Shown here: positions 1 to 10,330 of the stretch, piece by piece
Numbering within the stretch: position 1 is the first letter of the stretch
How the letters are laid out: every line of letters begins with the position of its first letter
From: Dipteris shenzhenensis
Taxonomy: Eukaryota > Polypodiophyta > Polypodiopsida > Gleicheniales
NCBI GenBank assembly: GCA_047967505.1
Contig: CM106541.1
DNA length: 64,000 bases
Direction: 5' to 3' (one strand)
Position numbers and translations under genes: made by a program
Notes under the pieces: generated by a model
Told to the model about the DNA's origin: nothing
The model's database searches: none
The model's input: the letters and a program-made list of their open reading frames with translations, nothing else

Positions 1-829
1 TGAAAATCTGCAATATTATCTTCATTTGACCCTGTGAGCAGTAAGTCATCTACATAAAAAATGATGACTAAAATATCCCCCCCATCCTTCTTGATGTAGA
101 GGGTGCTTTCAATTGGACTGTTGTGCAGCCCCTTGCTGGTCAAAAAGGCATGAATCTTTGCATACCATGCACATGGGCCTGTTTTAGCCCATACAAAGCT
201 TTATTCAGCTTGCATACCTAAAGTGCATTTCCTGAAATTTCAAAGCCTGGAGGTTGTTTGACATAAACCTCGTCCAATAAGTCTCCATTAAGGAAGGCTG
301 TTTTTATGTCCAACTGATGAACATTCCACTGAAAATTTGCAGCCATTGCTATGACTGACCGGATGGTTGTCATTGTGGATGTAGGAGCAAAAGTCTTCTC
401 ATAGTCTATGCCCTTTTTCTGAGCATATCCTTTTGCGACCAGCCTTGCCTTGTACCTGTCAATGGTGCCATCTGGCTTTCTTTTAACTTTGAAAACCCAC
501 CGTGTACCTATGGCATGTTTACCTGGTGGCAAATCGACAACTTCCCATGTCTGATTTTTCTTAATGGACTGCAACTCATCGTGCATGGCATTCATCCAAT
601 GCACATTATCCTGTGCCTCTTCAAATGTCTCAGGTTCCTCTTCATCAAGAAGAGTACCTGCATAAGTTGATTCAACTGAAAGAGCACCTCCCCCATGCCT
701 TACTGCACTCCGAGTTCTGCCAGGTAATGGAGCATCAATTTTACTCTCTCTGAGAGTCTGTAACAGCCAATTTGGGACTGTTTTTGCTTCATGTATATCT
801 GCAATTTCTTGCTGAACAACCTCTTCCAC
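1..829 (-). pseudogene. Copia-A reverse transcriptase, partial
   Basis: This part of the polyprotein encodes the RT palm of a copia element. Visible motifs in order are [52 protein letters not shown] and QPPGFEI. After a frame change near 217 the catalytic box FYVDDLLLTGS follows at about 33-65. Those two aspartates and the LDIKTAFLNG aspartate are the metal-binding residues known for this family. The frame differs from the gag-integrase frame upstream, so it would need a frameshift to be expressed. The fragment is cut at base 1 before RNase H. Confidence 0.88.
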
Positions 830-3322
830 GGCTTGTGGAGGTGGTATGACATCTTGTGGTCACCGGAAGAAGAAGGCATATCAAATTCAGCTTGAGTGTG
901 AGCTGAATTTTCTGAAAATATTACATCTCTACTGACAATGATCTTGCGTGTGACAGGATTATAGAGACGGTACCCCTTGCTTTCTGCACTGTACCCAACA
1001 AAAATGCATTTGATTGCCTTATCAGACAACTTATGCCGAAACTCAACAGGTACATGAGCATAAGCAAGGCATCCAAAGACACGGAAATGATCCACAGAAG
1101 GCTTTCTCCCCTGCCAAACTTCATAGGGAGTCTTGGTCTTCAAAGCTTTTGTGGGTGCCCAATTTAAAACATAATTGGCACACATGAGACCTTCAAGCCA
1201 AAATTTGTGAGGTAATTTTTTGCTTTTCAGCATACATCTATCCATCTCCATAAGAGTACGATTTTTTCTCTTAGCTTTCCCATTTTGCTGAGGAGTTAGC
1301 CTCACTGTAAGCTGATGTACAATGCCCTTGTCTTTCAAAAAAGCATCAAAATCTGCAGACAAGTACTCCCCTCCTCTATCAGTGCGTAATGTCTGTATCT
1401 TGAGTCTGGATTCATTCTCAACCATGGCTACAAAGTGTTTGCAGACCATAAACACTTCTGATTTGTGTTTCAGCCCATAAACCCAAGTGTAGTTGGAGTA
1501 GTCATCTATAAAAGTGACAAAGTAAAGATGACCACCCAATGATGGAGTCCTCATGGGACCACAGACATGACTATGTATAAGCTGTAATTTTCGAACAGCT
1601 TTAACTGATCCATCCTTCTTAAAAGGAGATATGTGCATTTTACCAAGAATGCACCCTTCACAGGCATGTGGAGGAGGTGTTTCAAGAGGAGGCAATGCAT
1701 CAACCATGGCATGTTTTTGAAGCGTCATCAAGCTGCCATAATGCATGTGTCCATATCTCGCGTGCCATAACTCCGCATTCTGCATAGCAGCAGTAGGAGT
1801 GGAAACTGTAAGAGCATGTGCTGGTCTTTTCTCATACATGTCAAGCTGAAAAAGACCACGCAATAGAGTGCTAGACAATCTCAAGGCATAGTCATGCTCT
1901 CTATCATGGACTGCACACTTGTCATCTTCAAAAATGACCTGAAATCCAGCTCTGTTAAGAGTGGACACTGAAAGTAGATTTTTTGTGATACCAGGCACAT
2001 AGAAGACATCAGAAATTCTGAATGTTGAGCCATCAATGGCTGTAAGTTCAACTTCTCCTGTACCACGGACTGAATAGGAGGAGTTGTTGGCACATGTGAC
2101 CTTTTTACCAAGAGGTGGTGGATGCAGAGATGTGAAGAGACACTTCCTGGAAGTGATATGCTTTGAGGCACCGCTGTCAAAATACCATGTATTATGTGTC
2201 TCATTGACACTGAAAGCTGATGCATCCTTGGAAGAATCATAATTGTATGTCAGAAAAGCATTAGTGTCATCATTACAAGTGGCTGTACTATCCCGAGCAA
2301 CCAACTGAGAGTTTGAAATGCAAGACAAGAAGGCATAGTCATGCTCCACAAAGTTGGCTGTAGCTTGCTCATTGTCAAATGCATGAGGAGCTGAATCAGA
2401 GACAGCCATACCGGAGCTGTTTTCCTTTTCTTTTGCAAGCCTTTTCTTGCATTCTCCAATGTAGTGACCTGGCTTTTTGCAGTAATGACATATTCCCTTC
2501 TTCTTGGGCTTACCTGCATCACCCTTAGCCTTTTGAGAAGGCTGTCGTGAACCATTGAAAGGCTGATTTGCTGAAGTCTTTGCCTGTTCCTTTACTTTAG
2601 GCTTGAATTTTGAGAGCATGGCATGTTCACCTGCTCGTGAAGCCATGTTTTTCCTGGTCTGCTCTTCCTGCAGCAGAAGTCCTATCAACTCGTGAAAAGT
2701 GAGAGGATTTGCACCCCCCCTCAACGACAAATTCAGCGAGGTATGAAAGCTGAGATAAGACTCAGGAAGAGAATTCAGAGTAGTGGTAATCATCTCTGAA
2801 TCAGGAATGATCTCATCAATATTCAGCAACTGCTCTCGTAAATCCTGTAGCTTTGTGAGGTGCACTAACATGGAGTCACCCTCTTCCATATGTGTATGAG
2901 ACAATTCTCTTTTCAAAAAAGACACCCTGGCATCATTCCAAGCTGCATACATGCTCTCCAAAATATCCCATGCTGCCTTTGAGGTCTTACACGACTGGAT
3001 ATGTGGAATGATGAATCTTTTCACTGAAAGAGAAATACACGACAAAGCTAAAGCATCACGTGAACCCCATCTCTTCTGCTCTAGAAATAACTTGTGTTGC
3101 AGCTGTATCCTGTGCACGGCCTCTGCCTCCTCCTTGTTGGGGAGGGGTATTAGGTGCCACATTTGCTGTCCGGAACTCATCCCCACTTACATAGTCCCAC
3201 AAATTACAAGAAATCAGAATATTGCGTACCATAAAACTCCAGAGGGAGTAGTTGGTACCATCCAGCTTGTCCTCTTGTGAGAGACCACTGAAACCGAAAT
3301 CATTCTGATTTTGTTGGGCCAT
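700..3322 (-). pseudogene. Copia-A gag-protease-integrase
   Basis: Gag starts at the ATG at 3322 (MAQQNQNDFGFSGLSQEDK) and has the LDGTNYSLW motif of plant copia gag. A frameshift between about 3180 and 3060 moves it into a long open frame (3186-700, 828 codons). That frame holds the rest of gag and a CCHC zinc knuckle CHYCKKPGHYIGEC (2490-2449). It continues with an aspartic protease site WYFDSGASKHIT (about 2190-2145) and the integrase zinc region (LWHARYGHMHYG, CEGCILGKMH). The DDE core shows FVTFIDDYSNYTW, LRTDRGGEY and QQNGKAKRKNRTLMEM. The integrase is nearly complete. This is the best-preserved coding of the three related elements besides Copia-F. Confidence 0.88.
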
Positions 3323-3539
3323 GTCTGAGAAAGAAAATACAGCAAATGCAAATCTGAATTCCCTTGCTGGGAATGGAGTGCACAAATCCAAAAAAAAAAC
3401 ACAGCCAAACACTGGCTAAAATTGCAACTCAAATCTCTGTCATGTCTCTACTAGAGCATGCAATCTCTCCCAAAACCTGCCAAAAGCGCTTCAAAGCACT
3501 CATAGAAAGGCAGTGTGAACTGAAACCTGTCAAATTGCT

Positions 3540-3850
3540 CTCCCAACACAAAAGCCCCAATTTGTGGCTTGAAATTGCAACAAAAAAGGGGCAAATTTAC
3601 TAAAAGCCACAAATCTGCAATTTCTGAACAAAAGCCCCAAATTTCAGACTAGATCTGCAGATCTGTCTGCAAAAGCCCCAAATTTCGAGTTGAAATCGAG
3701 CCAAATTTCACCCAAATAGCTAATCTCCTGCAAAAGCCCCAATTTCTTGGCCAATCCTTGCAATTTGCTTGCAATGTGTGCCAAAATTTTTACAAAAGCC
3801 CCAAAATTGTAATGTGTCTGCCAAAGCTCCAAATGTGTTCCCAAAAATAC
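3540..3850 (-). repeat. AAAAGCCCC motif repeats in Copia-A leader
   Basis: Five copies of CAAAAGCCCCAA(A)TT occur at about 3550, 3630, 3678, 3730 and 3794, with a variant at about 3821. They are spaced about 50-80 bases apart in the untranslated leader of Copia-A. In the sense of the element the word reads TTGGGGCTTTTG. The same word recurs in the leaders of Copia-B and Copia-F. Confidence 0.75.
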
Positions 3851-3954
3851 AGCCAAACAATGGTTGTATGCACAAGAGCCTGACAAAAAAACTTTCCAAT
3901 ATCCTCCTACAAAGCGAATCCTGCAAAAATGTGACTTTCCAAGCCTACCTTCAA

Positions 3955-4420
3955 ACTGTACGGACTAACAGTACGGAACTGTCAGTCCGGCTATACGGCA
4001 GTTGTACGGATCTGTCAGCAATGTACGGTCGAAATCCGTACACCTGTACGGACGAGCTGGTACGGACGGTCGACACGTGCAGGTACAGGCGAGCAGTGTA
4101 CAGAACTGTACGGCGAAGATACCTACGGAACCGATAGTACGGCGCATGTACGTACGGGGTTGCAGGCTGTACGGCGCCTGTGTACGGAACAAAGCTGCAG
4201 GCCGTACGGCAACGAGCTGTACAACCGTACGGTGATGCAGGCGTTGATACGGCGACGCAAGTGTAGTACGTGCTCTACCGCCGTATGGTGATGCAAGAGG
4301 TGCTGTTCGGAATCAGTGCAGGAGCTGGTACGGGTGTCGCATGTACATTACGGACTGTACGGAATCAGTCCGTACAGATCTGTACGGACGATACAGCGAG
4401 CTGGCACGGGAGCTTGTAGG
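3955..4420 (-). repeat. GTACGG-word cluster in Copia-A leader
   Basis: About 20 occurrences of TACGG, most within GTACGG or CCGTACGG, lie in 465 bases just downstream of the primer-binding site. A given 5-mer would be expected about once in 1000 bases by chance. The word is a partial palindrome (CCGTAC/GTACGG), so the leader RNA could pair with itself in many registers. No long open frame explains it. Confidence 0.85.
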
Positions 4421-4455
4421 GCTAGAGGACAAGGCGCAGGGAGCAGGATCAACCT

Positions 4456-4467
4456 GCTCTGATACCA
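4456..4467 (-). promoter_or_regulatory. Copia-A primer-binding site
   Basis: On the minus strand the bases read TGGTATCAGAGC, the usual plant copia primer-binding site complementary to the 3' end of initiator tRNA-Met. It sits two bases inside the 5' LTR, which fixes the LTR edge and the element's orientation. Confidence 0.9.
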
Positions 4468-4469
4468 AA

Positions 4470-4671
4470 TGTGAGAAGGGGAGAGAGCAACAGTGAGAGC
4501 AAGAAACAGGAGAGTGAGAGAGCTGAAAACGTAGTTGCAATTAGATGGATAGGTTTTGTCTAAGTGACAAAACCTTATCCTTCACTAACCATAGTTAGTG
4601 AACTAACTGTGGTTAGGGGGAAAAACCTCTAAGTGAGGGAAAAGTGCCCCTAACCTACTTATTACATTACA
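4470..4671 (-). repeat. Copia-A 5' LTR (about 202 bp)
   Basis: The LTR starts with TG (4470-4471) next to the primer-binding site. It most likely ends with CA at 4670-4671, because the flanking sequence after that is Copia-B coding. Its length matches the 201-bp LTRs of Copia-F. In element sense it ends in a CT-rich stretch, as in Copia-F. It contains inverted GGTTAGTGAA/AACTAACC-type words. The partner LTR is outside the window, so the outer edge is inferred. Confidence 0.7.
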
Positions 4672-4689
4672 TTGGTCACTTATAGCAAT

Positions 4690-5793
4690 AATTCTAAGAG
4701 GAAGCACCACTATCAAAGTACCAGGACCGAGCATTATCAGCAGTAAAGAGTGCATCAGCTTTGGAGGAATCAAATGAGCAATGGACAGCCCATGCCCAAT
4801 CATCCTAAAGAGCATGTGCATGTGAAGCATCTGCTGGCTCATGGGATTCAATAGCATATGAGGCATTAACTGTCAATCCTGCTTTCTTTTTCTCCGAATC
4901 AATGCGCTTCCTGCATTCTGAAATGTCATGTCTAGGCTTGCGACAATAGTTGCATCTTTTCTTCTTTGACTTATCTGCTGTATTTTTAGATGCATGGGAG
5001 GAATTGCAGCTGCTATGCGCAGATTTTGGCTTACCCATAGGCTTGGAAGCCTTGCCTCTTCCTGTCTGCTGTGAAGCAAATGCATGATCAGGAATAATGG
5101 CTTGTCTATTAGCTCTACTTTACTCTTCCTGCAAAAGTAAAGTAACTAGCTGATCAAAAGAATAGTGGTCTGGATTACCCATGGCCACTAATCGAAGGGT
5201 TGTAGCAAACCCTTGATATGTATCTGGCAGTCCATTCAATGTGGTACTGACAAGCTGTGAATTTGGCACCACCTCATCAATGTTGGCAAGTTGTTCCATG
5301 AGGTCCTTGACCTTTGTCAGGTATGCATCCATAGAGTCACCTTCATTCATACTGACTTCCTGTGATTGCCTTCTCAAATATGCAACACGTGCTTCATTGC
5401 GAATCTGATAGAGAGAAGCCAATTTGTCCAAAGCATCCTTTGCACTCCTGAAGACCGGATGTGTGGAATAATGATTCTCTTGCATGATAAAGCAATACAT
5501 GAATGTGCATTTGCATCTCTTGCATCCCATCTTGTCTGTTCCTGAGTTGGAAGAGTAGTAGCAGGAGTGCTAGAGGATGAGGCATCAGGAGGAGTACCCC
5601 CTGTAGAGGGACCAGCAGTAGAGGCAACCACTGTAGCATTGGCTGGCCTCAGATCAACCCAAGAAAAAATATTCCACAAATGCTTTGCAACAAGAATATG
5701 TTTCATGAGATAAGACCACATCGGATAGTTGGTGCCATCCCACTTATCATCTTCACGAAGAATGCCAAATAGATCTTGATTGTTCCCAACCAT
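4690..5793 (-). pseudogene. Copia-B gag and start of protease, frameshifted
   Basis: Gag begins at the ATG at 5793 (MVGNNQDLFGILREDDKWDG) and has the TNYPMWSYLMKHILV motif of copia gag. The frame changes near 5440-5530 into DALDKLASLYQIRNEARVAY and following gag sequence, then again before the CCHC zinc knuckle CNYCRKPRHDISEC (4954-4913). The protease motif SWYFDSGASS at about 4733-4700 is the last recognisable part. At least two frameshifts make it non-functional. The closest relative in the window is Copia-A gag. Confidence 0.82.
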
Positions 5794-5979
5794 AGCAAAT
5801 GTGATACCCTGAAAAAGACCTGAAAACCCAAAAGCCTCAAGGCTATCACTGCAAAAAGCTGGCTGTCCAAAAATGACAGCAAATATCTGCAAATTTCCGA
5901 CCCAAATCAAAGGGCAAATGCAGATTTGACCCAAATGTGACTATGGCAGGCAATGTTCACTGCAAAAACAGCAAATCTG

Positions 5980-6345
5980 GCAAAAGCCCCAAATTTAATG
6001 AGGGCAGATAGGCCAAAAAGAGGGCAAATGCAGAAAAGCCCCAAATTTTGCTGTTTTTTTTTTGCAAATGTGACCCAATGTATGATAATCTGACCCAATG
6101 TATAGCCTCAATGCTTGAAACTGCAAAAGTATGAGTTACTGTCCCAAACACCAGTTGAAATTGAGCTTCCAACACAAAGGCCCCAAATTTTGTTGACCTG
6201 AGTGATGACGCGGCACAATGTGACAGTCCTGAACCTGAAATTAACTGAAAACTTCAATTTTTGGAAGGATTTCAGTTGTCAACCTTGTCCAAAGTATTGT
6301 ATTGACAGGTTGAAGGTCCAGATGTCAAAAAGCCCTAAATTTTCT
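5980..6345 (-). repeat. AAAAGCCCC motif repeats in Copia-B leader
   Basis: Copies of AAAAGCCCCAAATTT occur at about 5984 and 6034. Variants AAAGGCCCCAAATTTT and AAAAGCCCTAAATTTT occur at about 6175 and 6328. They lie in the same relative place as the repeats in the Copia-A leader, between gag start and primer-binding site. Confidence 0.65.
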
Positions 6346-6964
6346 GTTGGAAATTAGGGTTTGACAGTAAAAACTGTCAAAAAACAGTAAAAAATTCAGC
6401 AAAGAAGCATGTGGATAGCAAAAGATAGTTGAATCTGCTGGAACAAGTTCTCAAATGCAAGTACACTCATCCACGAGATGGGAGCAGCCAATAGAAGCTT
6501 CAAGGGAGTAGCTGGAGAGGAGACACCTTCTGGAGAAGGTAAGTCGCCACCTTCTAGTGCCACTGAAGGTTGAAGCTCAAATCTGGTGGGAAATGGATCT
6601 AAAGTTAGTCGCCCAGTTGAGAGGGCCACCTGTAAGTGTAATGGAGCTGGATAAAGGGCTGTAGCAGCAGCTCGAGATGAAAAGGCAGCAGCAGCAGGGC
6701 TGGAAATGCCTCAAATCAGCCTCGAACTGAGCGTAGAGCTGCAAGGCACCCTTGGAACAGCCTCTAGACAAGTCGCGACTGGTAGGCGCCTAGTGTAGAA
6801 GCAGTTCGAAGTAATTTCCAGCAATGAAAGGCCTTGAACTAACCACGAAGAGCTGATATGGTCCACGAAAAAACTGGAGCAAGGTCCTAGAGCAGATTGG
6901 AACCAGCAATGAGGCATGTTTTGGCGATGAAAGAGCGCTGGAAGCCTGGGACAGCAGCTGGAGG

Positions 6965-7025
6965 AAGTGTACGGGATCCGTACGTATCTATACAGACGTC
7001 CGTACAGGTGTACGAACAGTACGGA
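6965..7025 (-). repeat. GTACGG/CCGTAC cluster in Copia-B leader
   Basis: Within 60 bases just inside the primer-binding site there are two GTACGG words and two CCGTAC words, plus GTACG and TACAG variants. This is a smaller version of the cluster in Copia-A and sits at the same place in the element. Confidence 0.6.
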
Positions 7026-7050
7026 AAAGTGGCGCAAGAAGCAGATGTGA

Positions 7051-7062
7051 GCTATGATACCA
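7051..7062 (-). promoter_or_regulatory. Copia-B primer-binding site
   Basis: The minus strand reads TGGTATCATAGC, one mismatch from the TGGTATCAGAGC of Copia-A and Copia-F. It lies one base from the TG that begins the LTR. Confidence 0.75.
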
Positions 7063-7063
7063 C

Positions 7064-7371
7064 TGAAGGGTCACGTAGACAAAAGAGAGCACGTACAAGG
7101 TACAAGGGTCGATGAGAAACGCCATTAGGCCAACTAGGATAATAGAAAAGAAAGAGTACAAAGTACTTGTACCTAGACCTAGGACTAAGTGTCCTAGGTG
7201 TCACATAGGACTAAGTGTCCTATGTGGCCTAAAAGGCACTAACACTACAAGTGCCTATATTTATGCCTACAAGGCACATACCATGGCCTATAGGGCATCG
7301 CTAGAACCACCAGGAGATGGCCTACATCTCATGCTTCCCCACAGATGCAGTCGTATCAACAGAGTAGCATG
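7064..7371 (-). repeat. Copia-B 5' LTR (outer end approximate)
   Basis: The inner edge is TG at 7064-7065 beside the primer-binding site. Inside are repeated AGGACTAAGTGTCCTA words (about 7180-7220) and AAAGGCACTA and ACAAGGCACAT words. The outer end is only estimated, because the second LTR is not in the window and no target duplication was found. Confidence 0.45.
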
Positions 7372-7693
7372 ATAAATTTTAGGGCGGAAGCGAACTATCC
7401 TCATATCACTTGCTGAAATCATCAAGTCTTCTCATTACCTATCCTTCTCAAGGAATCTCAATTTCCAAATCCTAGCATGTAGCAACCGAGAGAAAGCACA
7501 CATCCCTTTGGTCATCTATTTCTTCCATGACTCTCCCAACATGAGTGTGCATCATCACAATGATTCAGCCCATACATGAGAGAAATTCAGAATTGCAGGA
7601 GCAATCTCAAAAAGCGTACCTGGAAGACATCCTTTCTACGTTGATTTCTATCGACATAGGATACTTCACATATCTATCTGTTGTGAAAGGGTG
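7372..7693. other. No gene seen; possible retroelement leader
   Basis: No coding sequence was recognised. It adjoins a primer-binding-site-like word at 7694 and may be leader sequence of the element whose LTR-like sequence follows. Confidence 0.3.
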
Positions 7694-8181
7694 GCTCTAA
7701 TACCAAATGACACGAGCCCGTAGGATCTAACCCTATCACTGACTTGGAAACTCGTCCTCAATCCAACCAGAATCATTGCACAGGCGCCTTGATCCGCCCG
7801 ACCACCCCCGAGACGTGGGCTACAGCTCGACTCATCCATAGGCCTATATCTAACCAAGGCGTCCCATACCACCTGAGCCCGTCCAAAGGACCTTCGATAG
7901 ACCACCTGTGATCCGCCATGTAGATGGCAAGAGACCTGACCAAGGTCCAAGCCCCATCCATTAGTTGAGGAGCGCTCAACTAAACTCCACAATAACAGTG
8001 GCCCTTTCTCTATATAGAAGGAAACCCGCTATAGATAGCACGATGCTATGAATGGCTCCCTCCATATAAAGCGAGCACTATATATGAATCAATCTCTATA
8101 TATAGCAATCTCGGCTAAAAATAGCCATCCAATCCTATGCTATCCCTTAACCCACATTCACCTGCTATCCAACCCTAGGTA
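7694..8181 (-). repeat. Possible LTR with primer-binding site (minus)
   Basis: The minus strand reads TGGTATTAGAGC at 7705-7694, close to the copia primer-binding site, followed after two bases by CA, the expected end of an LTR. The following 470 bases contain TATA-like words (TATATATAG at about 8100) on the minus strand. LINE-A coding starts at about 8175. The outer edge and the partner LTR were not found, so this remains tentative. Confidence 0.35.
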
Positions 8182-8936
8182 CACCATGCACATGACAAAC
8201 CTCTACTGCTAAGCTGAAATCTCCTGGCCTTTCTAACTGTGTAACGAAAGAAGGGGATGCTCTTCTCTTGGTTCCTTTCATCAGTCCACTCCCACTCCCC
8301 TGGGTCCCACTGCAAGAACTTAAAGGGGGAACCACCATATAACCAGAGTCTCCAAGACCCAAGTGCCAGGAGAACAAGGTCAGGATCAATATACCACTGT
8401 GAGTCCTTGCCCCACTCCATGTAACCTGCAATCCTAACAGGCTGGAAGGCAACCTCCAAAAGAATATCATATGAAGATCTAAGAAGTCTGCCTCCCGACC
8501 GAACATCAAAGATAAGGGTCTCCTCAAGTGCATCCCGCAAGGCAATAACCTGTAAAGGAATACCCGTCCCCGTAAAAGCTCTGGACTCTGTGATAGGCAT
8601 GTCATCTATATCTATCCACTCTGCTGGTATGGCTGCATCTATCTGCTGCATCTTGATTGTACTCCCTCTGAGGTGGCCAATTGATAAGAGTTTCTGATCC
8701 TCTGGAAGCTTCCTGAAAGCCTTCCAGGCACCTAATGTGGAAGCAGGTTCCCTCTCCCATCTAGACCACTGCATATAATGTGACACTCCTAGTGATCTAC
8801 CATGCTCATCCAAAATAGAGTCATTCCACATGACTGGCTGCTTGTCTATTTCTTCGTGAGAGGAGAGTGGAACTCTCGGAAGAGTGTCTCCGAAGCTGCC
8901 CCAAGCTTTCAGAATGGCAGCCATGAGAAAGCACAA
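8175..8936 (-). pseudogene. LINE-A ORF2 C-terminal region
   Basis: This is an open frame of about 250 codons. It contains LSSHEEIDKQPVMWN, a region with DEHGRSLG and a WSRWEREPASTLGAW motif, and a long tail ending in a Cys pair (SCAWCT). The arrangement resembles the region after RT in LINE ORF2 proteins (linker, then W-x-x-W motif). Together with the endonuclease piece at 9579-9800 on the same strand it suggests one LINE from which the RT domain has been lost. The LINE assignment rests mainly on that endonuclease. No function outside the transposon is implied. Confidence 0.5.
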
Positions 8937-9299
8937 TTGAATTGTAGGTACATATGGTACACAATAAACAAATTCATTGCACTCTTAAAGGAGTTGAGAT
9001 TGAAGTCCCAAGCATCTATTCTAAGCTCCAACACCAAATGTCACATGCTTCAAGTTTGAAACTCATAGTATGCATGGTCCAGGATTCTGGAATGTCAGCA
9101 TAGAATTCAAGAAAGGAGAATTACAACATAGGAACATACAAAGAGAAGGCCATAACATTTTAGGCCATTCCCCTAGTAAGAAGTCCCCCACCATCCACAA
9201 TATGTGTGTGTGTATCTCCTTACTATGTCTAGGGCCAAGAGTAGAGAAGAACTGTTTGTTGACTCTACCTCCCATCTGAGTTCAAAATGACTCTTTGGC
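8937..9299. other. No gene seen between LINE-A parts
   Basis: This stretch separates the endonuclease and C-terminal parts of LINE-A where the RT domain would be expected. No RT motifs were seen. It may be foreign filler at a deletion. Confidence 0.4.
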
Positions 9300-9800
9300 A
9301 TGAAAGGCAAACTCTGCTCTCTTATCTAACAATGACTGTTGCTGAGCCCTTGTTGCAGCAAGGCGCTCCTGAACCCAAGCATCTGTAGGCCTCTTCTGCT
9401 CTTCCCTGTGAAGAGCAGCCAACCGTTGGCGGATACCTATCTCTCGCTTGAGGATATCACCTCTCCTGGTACGAGCAACTGAATGATAAAAGTCACTAAT
9501 ATCTGAGAGGGCTGCAGCTATATCTGACGGGGAAAGCTACCCATCGTGCATGTGAGATATCCAAGTCCGCAACACTGTCTATGTGAGACCCTCCTCTGCG
9601 AAGAAGGCATCTGGAATTCTAATACTGGCAGAGTGACTTCTCACATGAGGATTTGAAGAAACAAACAGAACAACTGGAAAGTGATCTGAAGTGGACATCC
9701 CAGGTGTAATGCATGCTGTCCCACATCTGTCCAGAGCCCAATCATCCACATAAAATCTGTCAATCCGTGGATAGGCATCTACAACCTCCTGTTCGACCAA
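9300..9800 (-). pseudogene. LINE-A endonuclease C-terminus and linker
   Basis: The frame 9800-9579 reads RIDRFYVDDWALDRCGT followed by MSTSDHFPVVLFV. These are the closing motifs of the AP-endonuclease domain of LINE ORF2 (arginine-isoleucine-aspartate, and the catalytic SDH). Sequence to about 9300 on the same strand looks like decayed linker before RT. The N-terminal endonuclease motifs are missing, so the copy is 5'-truncated. Confidence 0.65.
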
Positions 9801-10020
9801 GAAAACAGGAGTGACTGTGGTTGTGTGTGGAAAGCATCATCATACCATGCATTGGGGTCTATTCCAGCCGAAGTGTTTTCAATATTTTAGTTTGCTTGAT
9901 TTCTAGCCCAAGTCTCATGCATTTTGATTGTTCCAAGGACTCTATTCTAAAGTTTATAACTGGTTACACTCGTGGCTCTCTAGCAAGGAAAAACCAAAGT
10001 TGTAGGAAATATTCTCAGCT

Positions 10021-10330
10021 TTGTTGGATAAAGATGCATTGGATTGCCACAGGAAGGTGAAAGGCATTGCAAACAAACATGATATTATGTCTTCCACAAT
10101 GACAACATCGAAAGAAAGGAGCTCACAAGGTCCAAGTGGATGCTATAAACATCGCCCACATGTTTTGCTTCTCCAAGTTGACAACCGTGGAACAGAGAAC
10201 ACGAATAGATATATGCTCAGCTACTGATCTTTGCTTATTGCATGTGGAAATTTTGTAAATGGTGCAACTAGGAATCTTGATTGTTGTTCACACACATGAT
10301 GCATGATCTATAATACATAATGGCACCTTA
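10021..10330 (+). pseudogene. Relic resembling an uncharacterised QxDN/ENxN/HTH family
   Basis: The frame reads HVLLLQVDNRGTENTNRYML followed, past stops, by LLIACGNFVNG and VHTHDA. A family of uncharacterised plant and animal proteins (DUF7869 in domain databases, from memory) has Q-x-D-N, E-N-K-N and G-H-T-H motifs in this order and spacing. Stops within the region mean it is dead. The match rests on short motifs only, and the family's role is unknown. Confidence 0.3.

Larger units (their letters stand above)
1..4671 (-). mobile_element. Copia-A: Ty1/copia LTR retrotransposon, 3' end outside window
   Basis: Read on the minus strand the order is 5' LTR (4671-4470), primer-binding site (4467-4456), a 1.1-kb leader, gag start at 3322, gag, protease, integrase, then reverse transcriptase running off the window start. 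Integrase before RT is the copia (Pseudoviridae-type) order. RNase H, the polypurine tract and the 3' LTR lie outside the window. Coding is broken by at least two frameshifts (around 3060-3180 and 700-860), so this copy is not autonomous. Its 5' LTR directly abuts coding sequence of Copia-B, which suggests that it inserted into that element. Confidence 0.9.
4672..7371 (-). mobile_element. Copia-B: 5' half of a copia element, interrupted
   Basis: On the minus strand the order is LTR (about 7371-7064), primer-binding site (7062-7051), a 1.26-kb leader, gag from 5793, a zinc knuckle, and the start of protease (WYFDSGAS, about 4730-4700). It stops there against the Copia-A LTR. The layout, gag sequence and leader motifs match Copia-A, so the two belong to one lineage. 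The simplest reading is that Copia-A inserted into the Copia-B protease region. The rest of Copia-B would then lie beyond Copia-A, outside the window. Confidence 0.8.
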
